Notes: generated by a model from the letters alone, not told the origin. 64,000 nt of DNA from Mytilus galloprovincialis (GCF_965363235.1 NC_134846.1:26422218-26486217), one strand, 5' to 3'. Positions 11,791 through 23,625 are shown, counted from the first letter of the stretch. Numbers and translations are program-made.

Positions 11791-12740
11791 CCACATTCAT
11801 TCTGATGAAGTTGAATCAACTTGATACTTTGTACACACTTCCTTATGACATGATCCTTCTAATTTTAAAAACAAATTAGACTTTTGACCCCAACTTCATG
11901 GTTCACTGAACATAGAAAATGAAAGTGCTAGTTTCAGGTTAAAGTTTTTGGTCAAGGTAGTTTTTGATGAAGTTGAAGTCCAATCAACTTGAAACTTAGT
12001 ACACATGTTCCCTATGGTATATAAAGGCAACAGTAGTATATACCGCTGTTCAAACTCATAAATCCATGGACAAAAAACAAAATCGGGGTAACAAACTAAA
12101 ACTGAGGGAAACGCATTAAATATAAAAGGAGAACAACGACACAACACTACAATGTAACAAACACAGAAACGGACCAAGCATCAGACAAAATCCCACGAGA
12201 AAAACAAATATAACATCAAAACCAAATACATGAATTTGGGATAGACAAGTACCGTGACATGTCTTATCGCAATGTGAATTTACACTCAAAATTAAGAGAA
12301 AACATACGACGCAATGTTAAAATGTAACACACACAGAAACGAATTATAATATAACAATGGCCATATTCCTGACTTGGTACAGGACATTTTTAAAGAAAAA
12401 AATGGCGGGTTGAACCTGGTTTTGTGGCATGCCAAACCTCCCCTTTCATAGCCATGTGAAATATAACATTAAAATGACAACTCAACACCACAGGACTACA
12501 ATATAAATAAATAGGAGAATACAATTGACAAAGAAACACATGAACAACAGCCAACAAAAGGCAACAAGTTGAAAATTTTAATACGTCAGAAGTGCATTTT
12601 ATCCACACAAGATCCACCATGGTATGATCTTTCTAATTTTAATACCAAATTAGATTTTACACCAAATTTCACGGTCCATTGAACATGGAAAATGGTAGTG
12701 CGAGTGGGGCATCCGTGTACTTTGAACACATTCTTGTTGT
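11791..12740 (+). repeat. GCCCC-family element, split by a 598-bp insertion
   Basis: Body phrases TTTTGGTCAAGGTAGTTTT, CAACTTGAAACTTAGTACAC and TATGATCTTTCTAATTTTAA, and the right end GAGTGGGGCATCC. It is interrupted between 12020 and 12619. The left stem-loop is missing. Confidence 0.7.
12021..12618. mobile_element. 598-bp interspersed repeat with 7-bp target duplication
   Basis: Non-coding unit flanked by ATGGTAT on both sides (12014-12020 and 12619-12625), inside the GCCCC-family copy. I recognise the phrase family (CGTGACATGTCTTATCGCAA, TGGCATGCCAAACCTC) as a common mussel repeat. It has no clear terminal inverted repeat and no poly-A. TACAATGTAACA-type phrases with ACACAGAAACG recur inside it. 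Class uncertain: a DNA-transposon derivative or SINE-like. Confidence 0.7.
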
Positions 12741-12779
12741 AATGTGAGTTACAGATCAAGTTTAAGTTTTGTTCTGCTC

Positions 12780-13139
12780 CGCTAATTTTGGCCAAAGTAA
12801 TTACGGGCTTTTGACTTTGATAAATTGTTGAAAATCACAGTTATGCAGACTTTAATTTTCGCAACAAAGTTGTCGGTGCCATATAGTTTTACCCTTGTTC
12901 GTCATTCCGTCATTCCGCAACACACCATTATAGGGACTTTTTTTCTAAACGCCTTCAGATAATGGGCTGATTTTTGGTATGTGAGTTAACCATGATGAGT
13001 TACAGATCAGGTTTAAGTTTTGTTATGCTGCGCTAATTTTTGTTCAAATTACAGGCTTTGGACTTGGATAAATTGTTGAGAATCACAGCTATACAGATTT
13101 TTTTTCTAAACGCTTTAGATATAGGGCTGATTTTTGGTC
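12780..13139. repeat. Satellite-like blocks with GAGTTACAGATC phrase
   Basis: Repeats of CCATATAGTTTTACCCTTGT, CATGATGAGTTACAGATC and TTGGATAAATTGTTGA also found as about 158-bp tandem units at 57780-58340. The copies here are irregular. Confidence 0.6.
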
Positions 13140-13382
13140 AATTCGCAACAGCATGGTGTATTGCAAAATAGCAAAAAATTGAATATAAATTCAAATCATA
13201 TAATCAATTCTAAGTGCTTAGACTACAGTTATTCTGTGTCAAAAACCTTTTATGTGTCAAATATTTAATTAAAATCCAAATTCAGGCCTGTGTCAAGCAT
13301 GAATATTGTGTCCATTTTTGCCCCAACTGTTCAGGGTAGAACCTTTGCAGTCGTATCCAGCTGCAATCGTTGAAGCAATTTT
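13140..13382 (+). repeat. CGACC-family 3' terminus (variant)
   Basis: Contains CAACAGCATGGTGTATTGCA, AATCCAAATTCAGGCCTGTG and the diverged right end GCAGTCGTATCCAGCTG. Partial copy. Confidence 0.65.
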
Positions 13383-13620
13383 TTCATTCTACAGTTCTTT
13401 TAAGATCAAGTTAAAGTATGCTTAATTCTAGATTGCAAATTGCCAAAGTGAAAATGTGAGTCGGAGATAAATTTTGTATCCACCCTACAACTTTTGATTT
13501 TCACTTCATTAAATAAAGATAATAAGATAAAGGTAAATTCTGAATTTTGAAAGATTAAAAAAAGGACTTAGTTCCATGTCTCTTTATCCATTGGTTCCAG
13601 GTTTAATGGGAATCTGCAAT

Positions 13621-13870
13621 ATTTTTATGCCCCACCTACAATAGCACTAGTAGAGGGGCATTATTTTTTCTGGTCTTTGTGTCCCTTCGTTCGTCTGTCT
13701 GTCTTTCCTGCTCCAGGTTAAAGTTTTTGGTCAAGGTAGTTTTAAATAAAGTTGGTCCAATTAACTTGAAACTTAGTACACATATTCCCTATGATATGAT
13801 CTTTCTAGTTTTAATGCCAAATTAAAGTTTTGACTCACTTCAATTTATTACAGTTGACCCATACCACAAA
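13621..13870 (+). repeat. GCCCC-family element, 5' part
   Basis: Left stem-loop ATGCCCCACC...GGGGCAT, then CGTTCGTCTGTCTGTC, then the standard body. It ends before the right terminus, just upstream of the candidate splice acceptor at 13913. Confidence 0.7.
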
Positions 13871-13913
13871 TAATTAACCTGCTGCTTTTAAAAGTTATCT
13901 TGTTTTTTTCCAG

Positions 13914-13990
13914 GTCTTGCAGCAGAAAGGATCAAGAATGTGAAGAATGCCATTGTTTATAATATAATGACCACACCTTTTTGTGACTAG
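13914..13990 (+). CDS. Candidate terminal exon of an unidentified gene
   Basis: A strong pyrimidine tract and CAG acceptor (13895-13913) precede an open segment. If two bases complete a codon from the previous exon, it reads LAAERIKNVKNAIVYNIMTT and then PFCD before a TAG stop at 13988-13990. The other two frames close sooner. An AATAAA lies about 195 bases further on, and repeat sequence stops at the acceptor. I do not recognise the peptide and see no upstream exon in the window, so earlier exons would lie beyond the left edge or in sequence I missed. It could still be a chance open stretch. Confidence 0.4.
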
Positions 13991-14182
13991 AATTTTTTAG
14001 GCTAAAGACTGATATTTTGATATTGATTTTATTGTTAACTATTAATTGTCATTTTAGTGTATGTACTGTAAAAAAAAAAGCTTTTCTTTTAATTAAATAA
14101 GTCATTCTTGTAAATGTTAGACATTTTAGAAATGATTTAATTTATTAATGTCTGTCAATGTTTTGTAAGCAAGCCCTTTTTT

Positions 14183-14188
14183 AATAAA
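14183..14188 (+). terminator. Candidate polyadenylation signal AATAAA
   Basis: Canonical hexamer in non-repetitive AT-rich sequence downstream of the candidate stop at 13990. It would give a 3' UTR of roughly 200 bases. Confidence 0.35.
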
Positions 14189-14418
14189 TGTTGGTGCTTT
14201 AATCATGTTCATTATTAAACTAAGAGGATTTCATTATTTCGATTTAACTAATTTTCTATAGGTTAACAAATTAATTCTTAATCCTTTTTGAACTTTTCCA
14301 TTCACTGACTTTTAGAAATTAAAACCTCGGAATATATGTTTTTCTCCAAATAACCAAATAACATTAAAAAAAACCATTTGCTGAAAAGTTTGAAACTGGA
14401 CAGGTGTGTTGATTAATA

Positions 14419-14820
14419 ATGGTACCCAGCTCCATGGGGTATCCTGGTTGACTTATGTCTGTCTGTATGTCTGTCAATCCATGCAATTAGAGTTTAATCA
14501 CTTTTCTATCAGGAACTACAAATCAGCTTCCTGAAATTTGGTTATCAAGCTTCACTCAAGCATGCGTTACAGTGTGATGCATATTCAGATTCCTTTATCA
14601 TCCATTTCATGTTTATTTAAAAACTTATATTTTCATACAAACAATAGCCATGTTTGAAATTCAAGTTGTGTTTTTATATATATATCATAGCTTCTGAAAT
14701 TTAATGGTATCAAACTTCATGGAAGCATGCTATACTGTAATGCATTTTTATGACCATCTCTTATCAATTTCCTTTACAGAATAATTATGTAGGGAGTGAG
14801 CAATAGCTCACAGATTAATC
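14419..14820 (+). mobile_element. Short stem-loop element (GGTACCC type)
   Basis: Left end GGTACCCAGCTCCATGGGGTATCC can fold (GGTACCC with GGGTATCC) and is followed by a GTCTGTCTGT tract. The body has two related blocks (AGCTTCCTGAAATTTGGT and AGCTTCTGAAATTTAATGGT, each followed by CAAGCATGC or GAAGCATGC). The right end is a perfect hairpin, GTGAGC-AATA-GCTCAC. Same general layout as the four main short-element families. Confidence 0.6.
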
Positions 14821-15284
14821 ATTTTCTTAATGCAAATGATAACATTTATTATAAATCTATAAAATAATCAGATGTTCATCAGACATTATTCTGTCAGATA
14901 TAAGATGTCATATTTTTAGATTTCATCTTAATCATTCCTTTAGTGTACTTGAGTTGTTTGCTAAACTGCAAAAACTAAAATCGCTTCATTTTCAGAGTTA
15001 GTCTTTAATATTTAGAAATGAGCCAAGGTTTTACCCAAAAATTATATATATTTTGCTACAATATATATTAAAAGATGTCAACATGTATGAATTATCTTTT
15101 TGATTAAGACCTTTATTCATATCTTTTTGTTCCAAAACTATGTACAAAGTGGCCATTTTAGGTCAAATATATCCATTTCAAAACAGTCATAGTGACTTCA
15201 CAAGCTACCTCTCTGCACTTAAGATTCCAAATTTACCAAAATATTATAAAAAGTGTGGGTCACAGAATTATTTTTTGTTTGTTT
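14821..15284. other. Non-coding stretch, nothing recognised
   Basis: AT-rich, no repeats shared with the rest of the window and no exon-like segment. Confidence 0.5.
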
Positions 15285-15915
15285 GTATATTGCTATCACA
15301 TCGTCAGCGTGGTCCGAAGACAGATGGTTTCCAGATAATAACGTAAGAATAAGTTATAGAAATCAAAAAAATTGTAACACAAGGTTTATAACCACTAAAG
15401 GAAGGGGGTTATGGTCCTAACTGTTTAGGAATTAGGAGCTGGAAAAGGGGCCCAAATAAGCATTTTTGTAGTTTCCAGACAATAACTTGTGTATGTCTCT
15501 AAAATTATACCACAAGTTTCCATACTACAAAGGGATGATAAGGATTGACTTTGGGGGGTTGTGGCTCAAACCATTTAGGAATTAAGGCAAAAAATGTGGA
15601 GAAACAAGGGTTTTTCTGGTTAAAGGACAATTGAGACAATTTAAAAGCATTGTAAGGGAGGGGATCAAAATCAATTCGCAACAGCATATAGTGGATTGCA
15701 CAAAAGCAAAAAATTAAATATAAATTCAAATCATATAACTAATTTGAAGTTCTTTAACTAAGGTTATTTTGCGTCAGAAACCTATTATGTGTCAAAATTT
15801 TATTAACAATCCAAATTCAGACCTGTATCAAGTGTGAATATTTTGTCCATTTTGGCCCCAACTTTCAGGGTTGGACATCTGTGGTCGTATCCAGCTGTGC
15901 TCAGCCAAGCAATTT
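15285..15915 (+). repeat. CGACC-family element, both ends decayed
   Basis: Begins within the head at GTATATTGCTATCACATCGT, with GTCCGAAGACAGATGG and typical body blocks, and ends at GTGGTCGTATCCAGCTG with a hairpin-like tail. The left TATACGACC arm is gone. Confidence 0.7.
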
Positions 15916-16624
15916 CTCTTCATACTCAAATAGGTATACATGTATACACAACTCATTCTAGTATAAAAATTTCTTGAGTTATCTCCCCTAATATATTATA
16001 ATGAGTTATCCCCCCTTAAAAAAAAAGAAATGAATCAAACAATTTTTATTTTTTTTAAATACAGTGGTAAATACGATAAAACACATAATTTTCTATATAT
16101 TTAACATGAAAAGTCTTCAGTTTCAATATCTATGTAATTGATTCAGTGAAATTGAAAAGGTAATATTGTTTTTCCTTTCAAAATTATGCTGTAGCTATGG
16201 GGTTCAAGGTTTTCATATGACCCTTATCCCCTTAAAAACCAGTACATGCTATTAAATGCAATATGTTGTTGGAACTTTACTGTTGACCAATTGACATAAT
16301 GAAGAATTTATCACGGATTGCATTGAGCGGTACAGATTTTTAATGACAGGTTGCATGCCCCACTCATATCTCTGAAATTCCATGCTGCAGGCCACATGAT
16401 GGAGGTATCTTGTTATCAATTAAAAATTAAAGATATCTTGGTAATATGAACTAAATCCCAGTAGCTAAAATATATTGTGTTTTTTTTTCGAGCACATATA
16501 TATGAGGAACTTTTTATTGCAATTTCTGTCTCGCCTAGACTGAATCATAATGCAAGATGTAGGTATGCAGTTTCAATGGGACAGTGTCAACAATTTGATA
16601 AATTTTCATACACCCATTTACAGG
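15916..16624. other. Non-coding stretch, nothing recognised
   Basis: No exon, inverted ends or shared repeats. CTGTCTCGCCTAGAC near 16527 faintly recalls the TCGAGCC-family end but is too short to call. Confidence 0.4.
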
Positions 16625-17110
16625 ACGTATTATGGTATTCGTCTGTCCATCTGTCGTCAACATGTCGGAACAAATAACTCATTGACAAACACTTCAACCA
16701 ATTGGCATAAAACTTCTGATAATTGTTTATATCTATTGACGTGAGCTCCCTTTCATATTTTATAAATTTTAGATTTTATGTTTCCAGTTATGGGGTTTTA
16801 TTCATTAAAAAAGGGGGGTGTTCCAGTTTTCAGACACTGAATAACTTGAGTGATTTCAGCAGTTTTCATAAAACTTTGGTGAATTGTTTATATCTATTGG
16901 CGTAAGCTCCCTTTCCATTTTATCAATTTTAGATTTTACGTTTCAGAGTTATGTGATTGTATTCACAAAAAGGGGTATTTTTCAGTTATCTGTCAATGCT
17001 TAGAGTAGTTATCATGAAACTTTTGTGACTGGTTTATAACTATTAAGATAACCTCCCTTTAGTTTTTCATGAATTTCTGATATGACATTGAGAAGTTATT
17101 GAACTTTATT
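16625..17110 (+). repeat. Tandem repeat, about 150-160-bp unit
   Basis: Three units with CATAAAACTT, TGTTTATATCTATTGRCGT and TAAATTTTAGATTTTA, headed by a CGTCTGTCCATCTGTCGTC tract. Same family as 3690-4140. Confidence 0.65.
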
Positions 17111-18010
17111 CCTCATGGCCCAGCAGTTTATTTGCTTATGTCAGTTCATGGGGAACCACTTTAGGTAAATCAATGATATATGGCACATCTCAGTTCCATG
17201 GCTTTAAAACTTTTGCAAAGTTTACATGGTAAAGTTTGTGATAAGATCGGTTACCGTAGGAGGAGCCACTGATGCTAAGTTTATTAGACTAGTCTAGTAT
17301 TGGCACATCTAATTTCTATGAAGATAAGTCTACTGACTGAAATTTTTTACATAGTATATATCTTGTAAGATTTTTATATGGTAATTTAAGCACACAGTAT
17401 CCCTGTACAATATCCCCAGACGGATCTGAATCCCGAGTAGCAATTAATGTAAAGTATATAACAGTGGGGAAGTGAAATCTCACGGAGCATAATTCTTCAG
17501 ATCCAGATGTTACATGCACACTGGTGCAAACTTTTCATTAATTGCTCTAAGGGATTTCCATCACACCCTGTTTCAGATTATGATACCAGTTATTTTAAGG
17601 GGAATTATGATAATTCTATATTTGGAATGCAGATTCATTATCATGGAGATAAGACAGCTCAGACTCCTCATTCATGGTCTATTGACTTTTATAATTTTGA
17701 ATAGTTTACTTGTTAATTAAATTCAAGTTTTATCAGGTCAGTTTGAAGGAAACCACTTATTATAGGTCTTTTTAGTATGCAGGTGTTAAAATATTAGCAC
17801 ATCTCATTCCATGGAGATTATTTGGCCCTGCTCCCTCATTCGTGGTCTATTGACTTAGAAACTTTGCATAGTTAACATGTTTGTAACTTAGTCAGTAAAT
17901 GAAGAATAGATAAGTCAATGAAACTGTGTCAGCAGTTGTATCAGCATTGGCATAACTTTCTTTAGGGAAATTAACTTCAGTCACGGTTCATTGACTTTGA
18001 ATATTTTGCA
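17111..18010. repeat. Degenerate tandem blocks around CATTCATGGTCTATTGACTT
   Basis: At least four loosely repeated blocks share GGCACATCTCAGTTCCATGG or ATTAGCACATCTCATTCC, then TGGTCTATTGACTTWKAA and TTTGCATAGTTAACATG-like phrases. They are non-coding and much diverged. Confidence 0.5.
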
Positions 18011-18223
18011 TATATTTTACATGTTAAAGTATTAAAAGTATTTGAATTTCAACTTTTGCATTTTACTATCGAAATAACAGACAAGACATATCTCTGTTTC
18101 AACATTTTATTCAATTATTTCATCAACATTTTTATCGCTTGATATACAATAATTGTAAAAAAATATTCTAATGTCAACAAATCGGTTAGTGCAATTTTTC
18201 ATGATATATTAATTATATATTAA

Positions 18224-18389
18224 GGTAGGTACAGTAAATGAGCTACATCACAGAACTTGGTATAATATTGAATACAACTTTAGCTCATTGAACTTTAACT
18301 GAAATTCCAAAAAAAAATATAATGCATTTATCTCTTTTATTTTCTGAAATATCACTAAATGAATTCTGTGACAGCCCATTTACTGTACC
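18224..18389. mobile_element. 166-bp MITE flanked by TTAA
   Basis: TTAA at 18220-18223 and 18390-18393. Inverted ends are GGTAGGTACAGTAAATGAGC on the left and the complement of GGTACAGTAAATGGGCT on the right, differing by a 3-base insertion. TTAA target duplication fits piggyBac- or Kolobok-type transposases. No ORF. Confidence 0.7.
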
Positions 18390-18393
18390 TTAA

Positions 18394-19047
18394 CACATCA
18401 TATTTATCATATATTTAAATAGTGAAAAAAATGTTTATTTTATTACATGTAGATTTTATTAGTTTCTTGTATTAAATTTAAGTAATAGCAAAAACTACTT
18501 GACGTCTTGAGTATTTGAATTTTCTTTGACATGAATTATTTCAGTTTTATGACTTGAACATTTATAAATGCAATAGAAAAACAAATCAAATTGGTGGCAC
18601 CAATGTCATGGAAGTCCTGCATGCCATAAGTTTTTACTGTAATATCAAGCACAATTTGTAAAATTAAATCAACATTTATAATTTCAATCTCTTTACTATC
18701 TCAACTTACCAGGAGAAAGTGATTTTATTTGGTGCTTTGATTTACCGCCAACTTGCATTGTACTTTTGCCAAAATAAAATCATTCATTTGCGACACAAAC
18801 CATATCACATTTGCGCCAAGAATTAAAAAATAATCATTTGATCCCCCCAAAAAACAGGTAAATATGGTAATAAAATAGAGACTTGTTCAAAAGAGACTTT
18901 TGATAATAACCTTTAAACCAAAAAGCACAAGATTTTGTTTGCATAATTACACATATTTATTAGAAATAAGTCATCATAAAACCATAATGACTAACTCTGT
19001 TCTTTGCACTATACACTGCAGCAGATTTGTCCATGGATCTCATTTTT
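18394..19047. other. Non-coding stretch, nothing recognised
   Basis: AT-rich with no shared repeats, exon or structure worth naming. Confidence 0.5.
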
Positions 19048-19122
19048 GGGAAAGACGGCTTCGAGCCGTCTATTCCCTATGTGACTGGCCAGACTTCCAA
19101 GCCTCTCACGTCATCCATTTTG
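19048..19122 (+). repeat. GACGGC stem-loop repeat end
   Basis: GGGAAAGACGGC pairs with GCCGTCTATTCCC around TTCGA. The downstream phrase GGCCAGACTTCC...TCACGTCATC matches 7650-7695. It abuts the CGACC element that follows directly. Confidence 0.6.
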
Positions 19123-19290
19123 TTTTTATACGACCGGAAAAATTTAAAAAAAATTTGGTCGTATATTGGTAACACGTTGTCGTCGTTGTTGTCAGCGTCG
19201 TCCGAAGACAGATGGTTTCCGGATGATAGCTTTGTATACGTAAATAGAAATCAATGTACAGACTTACCTGTGCTGTTTGGGAAGTTTTAA
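19123..19290 (+). repeat. CGACC-family element, 5' end only
   Basis: TATACGACCGG folds onto GGTCGTATA, then GTCGTCGTTGTTGTC, GTCCGAAGACAGATGG and the start of the body, then breaks off. Confidence 0.7.
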
Positions 19291-19514
19291 GGCCTAGCAT
19301 CCACTAGATATATAAAAGTTAAATGCATTTTGTGTTTAAGAAAGATCTTTCTTGGTTTTTGATGGGCATTTTTTCCCCTTTCTGCAGAAGGTGTAAAATA
19401 AACAAACTCCTGAATTACTTTGATACTGTCCACTTGCTGACTCAGATAAACTCTCGCCTATAGTTGTGAAGATACCTCTTGTCAATTAAGGACAATCAAA
19501 ACGATACAAACGGG

Positions 19515-20435
19515 TTTTTATACGACCACAAAAAAAATAATTTTTTTGGTCGTATATTAGTATCACGTTGTCGTCGTCGTCGTCCGAAGACGGATGGTTT
19601 CTGGATAATAACTTGAGTATCAGTAAATAGAAATCAATAAAATTTTAACGCAATGTTCATAACCACAAAAGGAAGGTTAAGATTGATTTTGGGGGTTATG
19701 GTCCCAAAGGTTTTGGAATTAGATGCCCAAAGGGTCCCAAAACAAGCATTTATCTAGTTTCAGGACAATAACTTGTGTATAAGTATTTCAATTGCTCTGA
19801 AATTGTACCACGATGTTTTAGAAGGATGATATTTATGGGGCAAACAGTGTAGGAATTTTAAAAGGGCCAAAAATGGCCAAATACTAGTCTTTTTCTTGTT
19901 TCCGGACAATAACTTGTGTGAGACTGTATGGATCTCTCTGACATTGTACTACAAGGTTCAATATAACAAAGAGATGACTGGGATTGAGTTTGGGGTTAAT
20001 TTCCCTTAAAATGTAGGAATGAAGGGCCAAAAAGAAGCATTTTTCTAGTTTACAGACAATAACTTGTGTTTAAGTGTATGGATCTCTCTGAAATTATACT
20101 ACAAGGTTTCTTACTTCAAAGGAAAGACTGGAATTGAGTTTTGGGGTTCTTGCTCGATGGGGGGTTTCAATTAGTAAGGGGCCCAAATAAGCATTTTTGA
20201 AGTTTCCAGTCAATAACTTGTGTTTAAGTGTATAAATCTCTCAGAAATTATACCACAAGTTTCCCTACTACAAAGGGATGGTTATGGGGGTTCTGGCTCA
20301 AATCATTTAGCAATTATGGACAAAAAAGAGGGAAAACAAGGGTTTTTCTGGTTAAAGGACAATTTAGACAATTTAAAAGCAGTGTAAAGGAGGTAATCCA
20401 ATTCCATTTAAAGAATACTGTTATATATAAGTAGG
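19515..20435 (+). repeat. CGACC-family element, 5' end and body
   Basis: Left stem-loop TATACGACCAC...GGTCGTATA, GTC-run, then five or so diverged body blocks with AATAACTTGTGTTTAAGTGT. The right terminus is missing. The sequence passes straight into the TGCGATGGT iterons. Confidence 0.7.
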
Positions 20436-20439
20436 ACTC

Positions 20440-20632
20440 TAAAGTGCGATGGTCACGCTAAAGTGCGATGGTCTACGTTAAAGTACGATGGTGTCTCACG
20501 CTAAAGTGCAATGGTTCTGTGTCTGTATCTGTATGGTTACGTCGTAGCTACCAATTCTGGCTTTAATACAACGGGATGATGGTTGTTTGTTCGCTAAAGT
20601 ACGATGGTGTATCACGCTAAAGTGCGATGGTC
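20440..20632. repeat. Iterated CGCTAAAGTGCGATGGT motif
   Basis: Six copies of (CGC)TAAAGTRCGATGGT in the same direction: four in 20440-20515, a gap of about 75 bp, then two more. It resembles a cluster of protein-binding iterons or the end of a small element. No ORF. Confidence 0.75.
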
Positions 20633-21734
20633 CAAAGGGTAAGATTCGAAGTATTACAACATCGAGGTTTAAAAAGTTTTTGCAAAAGGTATTATGCTTA
20701 GGTATAACATATGTGATAGGCTTTATTAGTTACAAAGTATGCTAGTGACCTTATACGGTATATATGGGGTCAGTAAATTCCATATGGGGTGAGAGCGAAT
20801 AATAATAATAATAATATACCGTATTATGTAACGAATTTATCTTACCGACTATCTTAAGGTGTGAAATTTAGACTAGTGACCTATCAAAATGAACAAGTCC
20901 TCAATACTGTTAGCATTAAGAAACTACTTCCGTTCACATTCGCTTAAGATTGTCAATGATTCATACAAAGAGACTTAGGTCAGATGAACCATGCCATACA
21001 GTCCATTCCTTCAAAATCAGATGCCAGCAATAACAACTTGTTAGGTTTAAATGTGTTTTATGAATTTATTTCCATATTAATCATCAATTTCTTCGTCTGT
21101 TGAAGCCTTTAAGATTTTTTCTCAGTACCGTTTTGTTTTTATAAAGGGACGTAACACCACTACTAACCGTGTATAAAATAAGCCCCGCCTCCCTTCTTAC
21201 CTAATATGGAATATAAAGGGACGTGACACCACTACTGTGTGTGAAATAAGCCCTGCCTCCTTTCTAACCTGATATGAAATATACACGGTCTCCACGCGGA
21301 CGTTTTTAACCAATCATATTTATAGAAATGTATAGGAGGTAAGATAAATGAAATGTCAGTAAATAAATCATCATATAATCGAAAAATATTTGTTATTGGT
21401 ATAGAAAAAAAAACATAGTTCGGCATGACTGAACCGAGACTCTTTTGTTGGCGAATAGGGCTATAATCGTGCAATGCCATTGGATCTAATTATCTTATAA
21501 TACCACAAAGACTTGGTAAACTATATCAAGATTAGTCTAGTTGTCAGTCAATCCATCATAAATTTTGTTTTCTTATACAAAAGACCAGCAGAGATTCGTT
21601 AAGCTATAGGATAACTGTGTTGTTATGATTGTAAGGCGTACTTTTTCGACTACTGTAAGGTTTCAAATAACATTGACCTCATTATCATGCACCACTTGGC
21701 AATGTTGTTTGGCTTATATTACTGATATATATAT
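20633..21734. other. Non-coding, with a short tandem duplication
   Basis: Includes a CATATGGGGTGAGAGCGAA phrase shared with 6389-6470, an AAT microsatellite at about 20799-20815, and at 21145-21290 two copies of an about 85-bp block (AAAGGGACGTRACACCACTACT...AATAAGCCCYGCCTCC). Nothing coding is recognised. Confidence 0.5.
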
Positions 21735-21893
21735 ATACTATATTCTTTATTGCCTCCAGGAGGAGAGTGTAAATAATAAACATGATAAACACAAAATTAA
21801 ACAATTGAACAAAAAAGGCAAATTAAATCAGAAAATGTCATGATCAGTTGAAGTGAGTAATTGTCAGTAACGGATATTACAGTACTAGTTATA

Positions 21894-22510
21894 TCAATCT
21901 TGTAGTAAAGTTCCAAACTTATGGATAAATCGAACGCAAATAGCTTGGAATGTCTCTAATTGGTCGGTTTTTAGTGGGAAATTGTCCGAATTGCAAGAAA
22001 GTAAGTAATAAAAAAGTTCTTCATCAGACATGTTTGCTAGGAAGATACTGGAAGTAATTGGATTGATATTTATAATTTCGCACCAAAAGTTATCACGTGT
22101 TTCGTCGAGATAGTCACATGAAGCAATAGCGTGAACTAAAGGATCCAAAAACATTTTACCACATCTGTCACAGAGAATGTATTGCCCATTGTCATTGTCT
22201 CTTACTAAACAGCAAACAGAAATCAAATAATGTCTTGTTTTCGTAGGTTTGGATGCTTCAATGCTATAGTCCATGCTTAGTGAGGATCATATGCTTTTTT
22301 GGTCGTTTTAAAAGCAATAAAGTCATCATCAGTGTTAATACGTCTTGTCCAATTATCAATCTCGATGCGGACACTGCTGTTTTCACAATACGCTTCCATA
22401 CTAGAGGTGTAGGGAAAAGTCCGGTTTCACGCAAAATGTTAATAATGTCAACAGTAAATCCCAAATTTGAATGGCTTTCGTCGTTGTATTTTAAGTCGTT
22501 AACTCTACGA
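21894..22510 (-). pseudogene. LINE ORF2 C-terminal region with CCHC motif
   Basis: Downstream of the hAT insertion the - strand continues the LINE protein. One segment contains LVWKRIVKTAVSA (about 22400). A second open segment (22274-21894) has a zinc-knuckle pattern, CDRCGKMFLDPLVHAIASC (C-x2-C-x9-H-x4-C), of the type that follows RT in many LINEs, and ends in FIHKFGTLLQD. At least one frameshift separates the two parts. Confidence 0.75.
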
Positions 22511-22518
22511 ATTAATAT

Positions 22519-23620
22519 CAGGCGCGTAGCTCCCTATACGCTAACACGCAGTTGCGTGCACATCGGTTCGGCATGCAAAAAAAATATTGCAAAATTAAAA
22601 ATTTATAAAGGAAATTTTAAAGGAAACACATATGTTGTCACTTTTTTAATTGATGAAATGTCATTAAATAACGGCATTTGGTTTCAAAATAGAAGTTTTA
22701 TTGGAGATCATGCATGACAAAATCGGACAGTAACTTGTATCTTTTACAAGATTTGAATTTGTTATACTCAGTCTAATACATGTAGTTTCGGAGCACATTT
22801 TACAGAGTACGGTTTATCTGTTTGGAATGAGATGTACCAATCGGCATAAGATTTATCAGAACCCTTCGATATCGTTGAAATTATGCCACGGCGATGTGTT
22901 CGACGGACTACCAGAGCCACTCATCCTGCAAACACGCCAAAACAGTTTTGGAAAGTCTCATTATATTTTGCGTTTATAGACCATATGATAATGGAACTGA
23001 AGGTGGAGTCGCGTCTGGTATTATCAGAAAATCGCTTCTTTGTGCCGTATCTGGTTCCTCGTGTTGTAGGAAATATAACAAACGAACAAATCTCAACATT
23101 GTCTGAGACATACGAAACTGACCTGGTATGTAATTTTGACGAATTCAATTGTGGGTCGCTCGATGGCGAACACGTACACTGGTTTATAACATCTCGCGAG
23201 TGCTACCGTGGAGATCTATCAGTGTACTACGTCTGTTCAAATCAAATGTACGATCAACAATGAACAATGACAGGTTATCATCGCTAGCATTACTGCTTAT
23301 TCATCGGGATTGCAATGTGAATATTGACAAATAAATAGAGAAGCTCGTTTCTGCCTAGACCCGAAGAGCAGATTTTGGACAATTTTGAGTAAATTCTGTA
23401 TCAGAAAAAAGTGTAGTTTATGTTTTCAATTAACCATGTTTTACTCTATTCAGAAGCTTTATGAATAGTTTTACATTCATAAATTGTTTATAAGTCCTAT
23501 CTACATGTAGCTCCTCTTTCAATTGTCCTATGACCGAAAACCGAAAAAAAAACATTTTCCTGCATACAATGGTCCCAAGGGTACTTGCTTGCACATCGTT
23601 TCTTTCTAGCTACGCCCCTG
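22519..23620 (+). mobile_element. hAT-like element (5-bp duplication), copy 1
   Basis: Ends are CAGGCGCGTAGC and, inverted, CAGGGGCGTAGC. AATAT is duplicated at 22514-22518 and 23621-23625. A sister copy with the same ends and its own 5-bp duplication is at 58558-59631, which confirms the boundaries. The CAGGG start and coding remnant indicate hAT; a 5-bp duplication fits the hAT5-like subgroup better than the usual 8 bp. It is inserted in the C-terminal region of the - strand LINE and interrupts its reading frame. Confidence 0.85.
22883..23335 (+). pseudogene. Truncated hAT transposase (ZMYM1/P52rIPK-like)
   Basis: Starts MPRRCVRRTTRATHPANTPK and continues to a hydrophobic segment, FWKVSLYFAF. 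The later part, reached by changing frame near 23210, reads SVLRLFKSNVRSTMNNDRLS then SLALLLIHRD. That is the C-terminal dimerisation segment of hAT transposases in the ZMYM1/52-kDa-repressor group. The BED finger and most of the RNase-H-like catalytic core are absent. This looks like an internally deleted, non-autonomous copy with frameshifts, so it makes no active enzyme. Confidence 0.7.
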
Positions 23621-23625
23621 AATAT

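Noticed and set aside
22253-22717. 154-codon + strand open frame
   Set aside because: It lies opposite the LINE C-terminal region and crosses the hAT boundary at 22519, so it cannot be a real gene.
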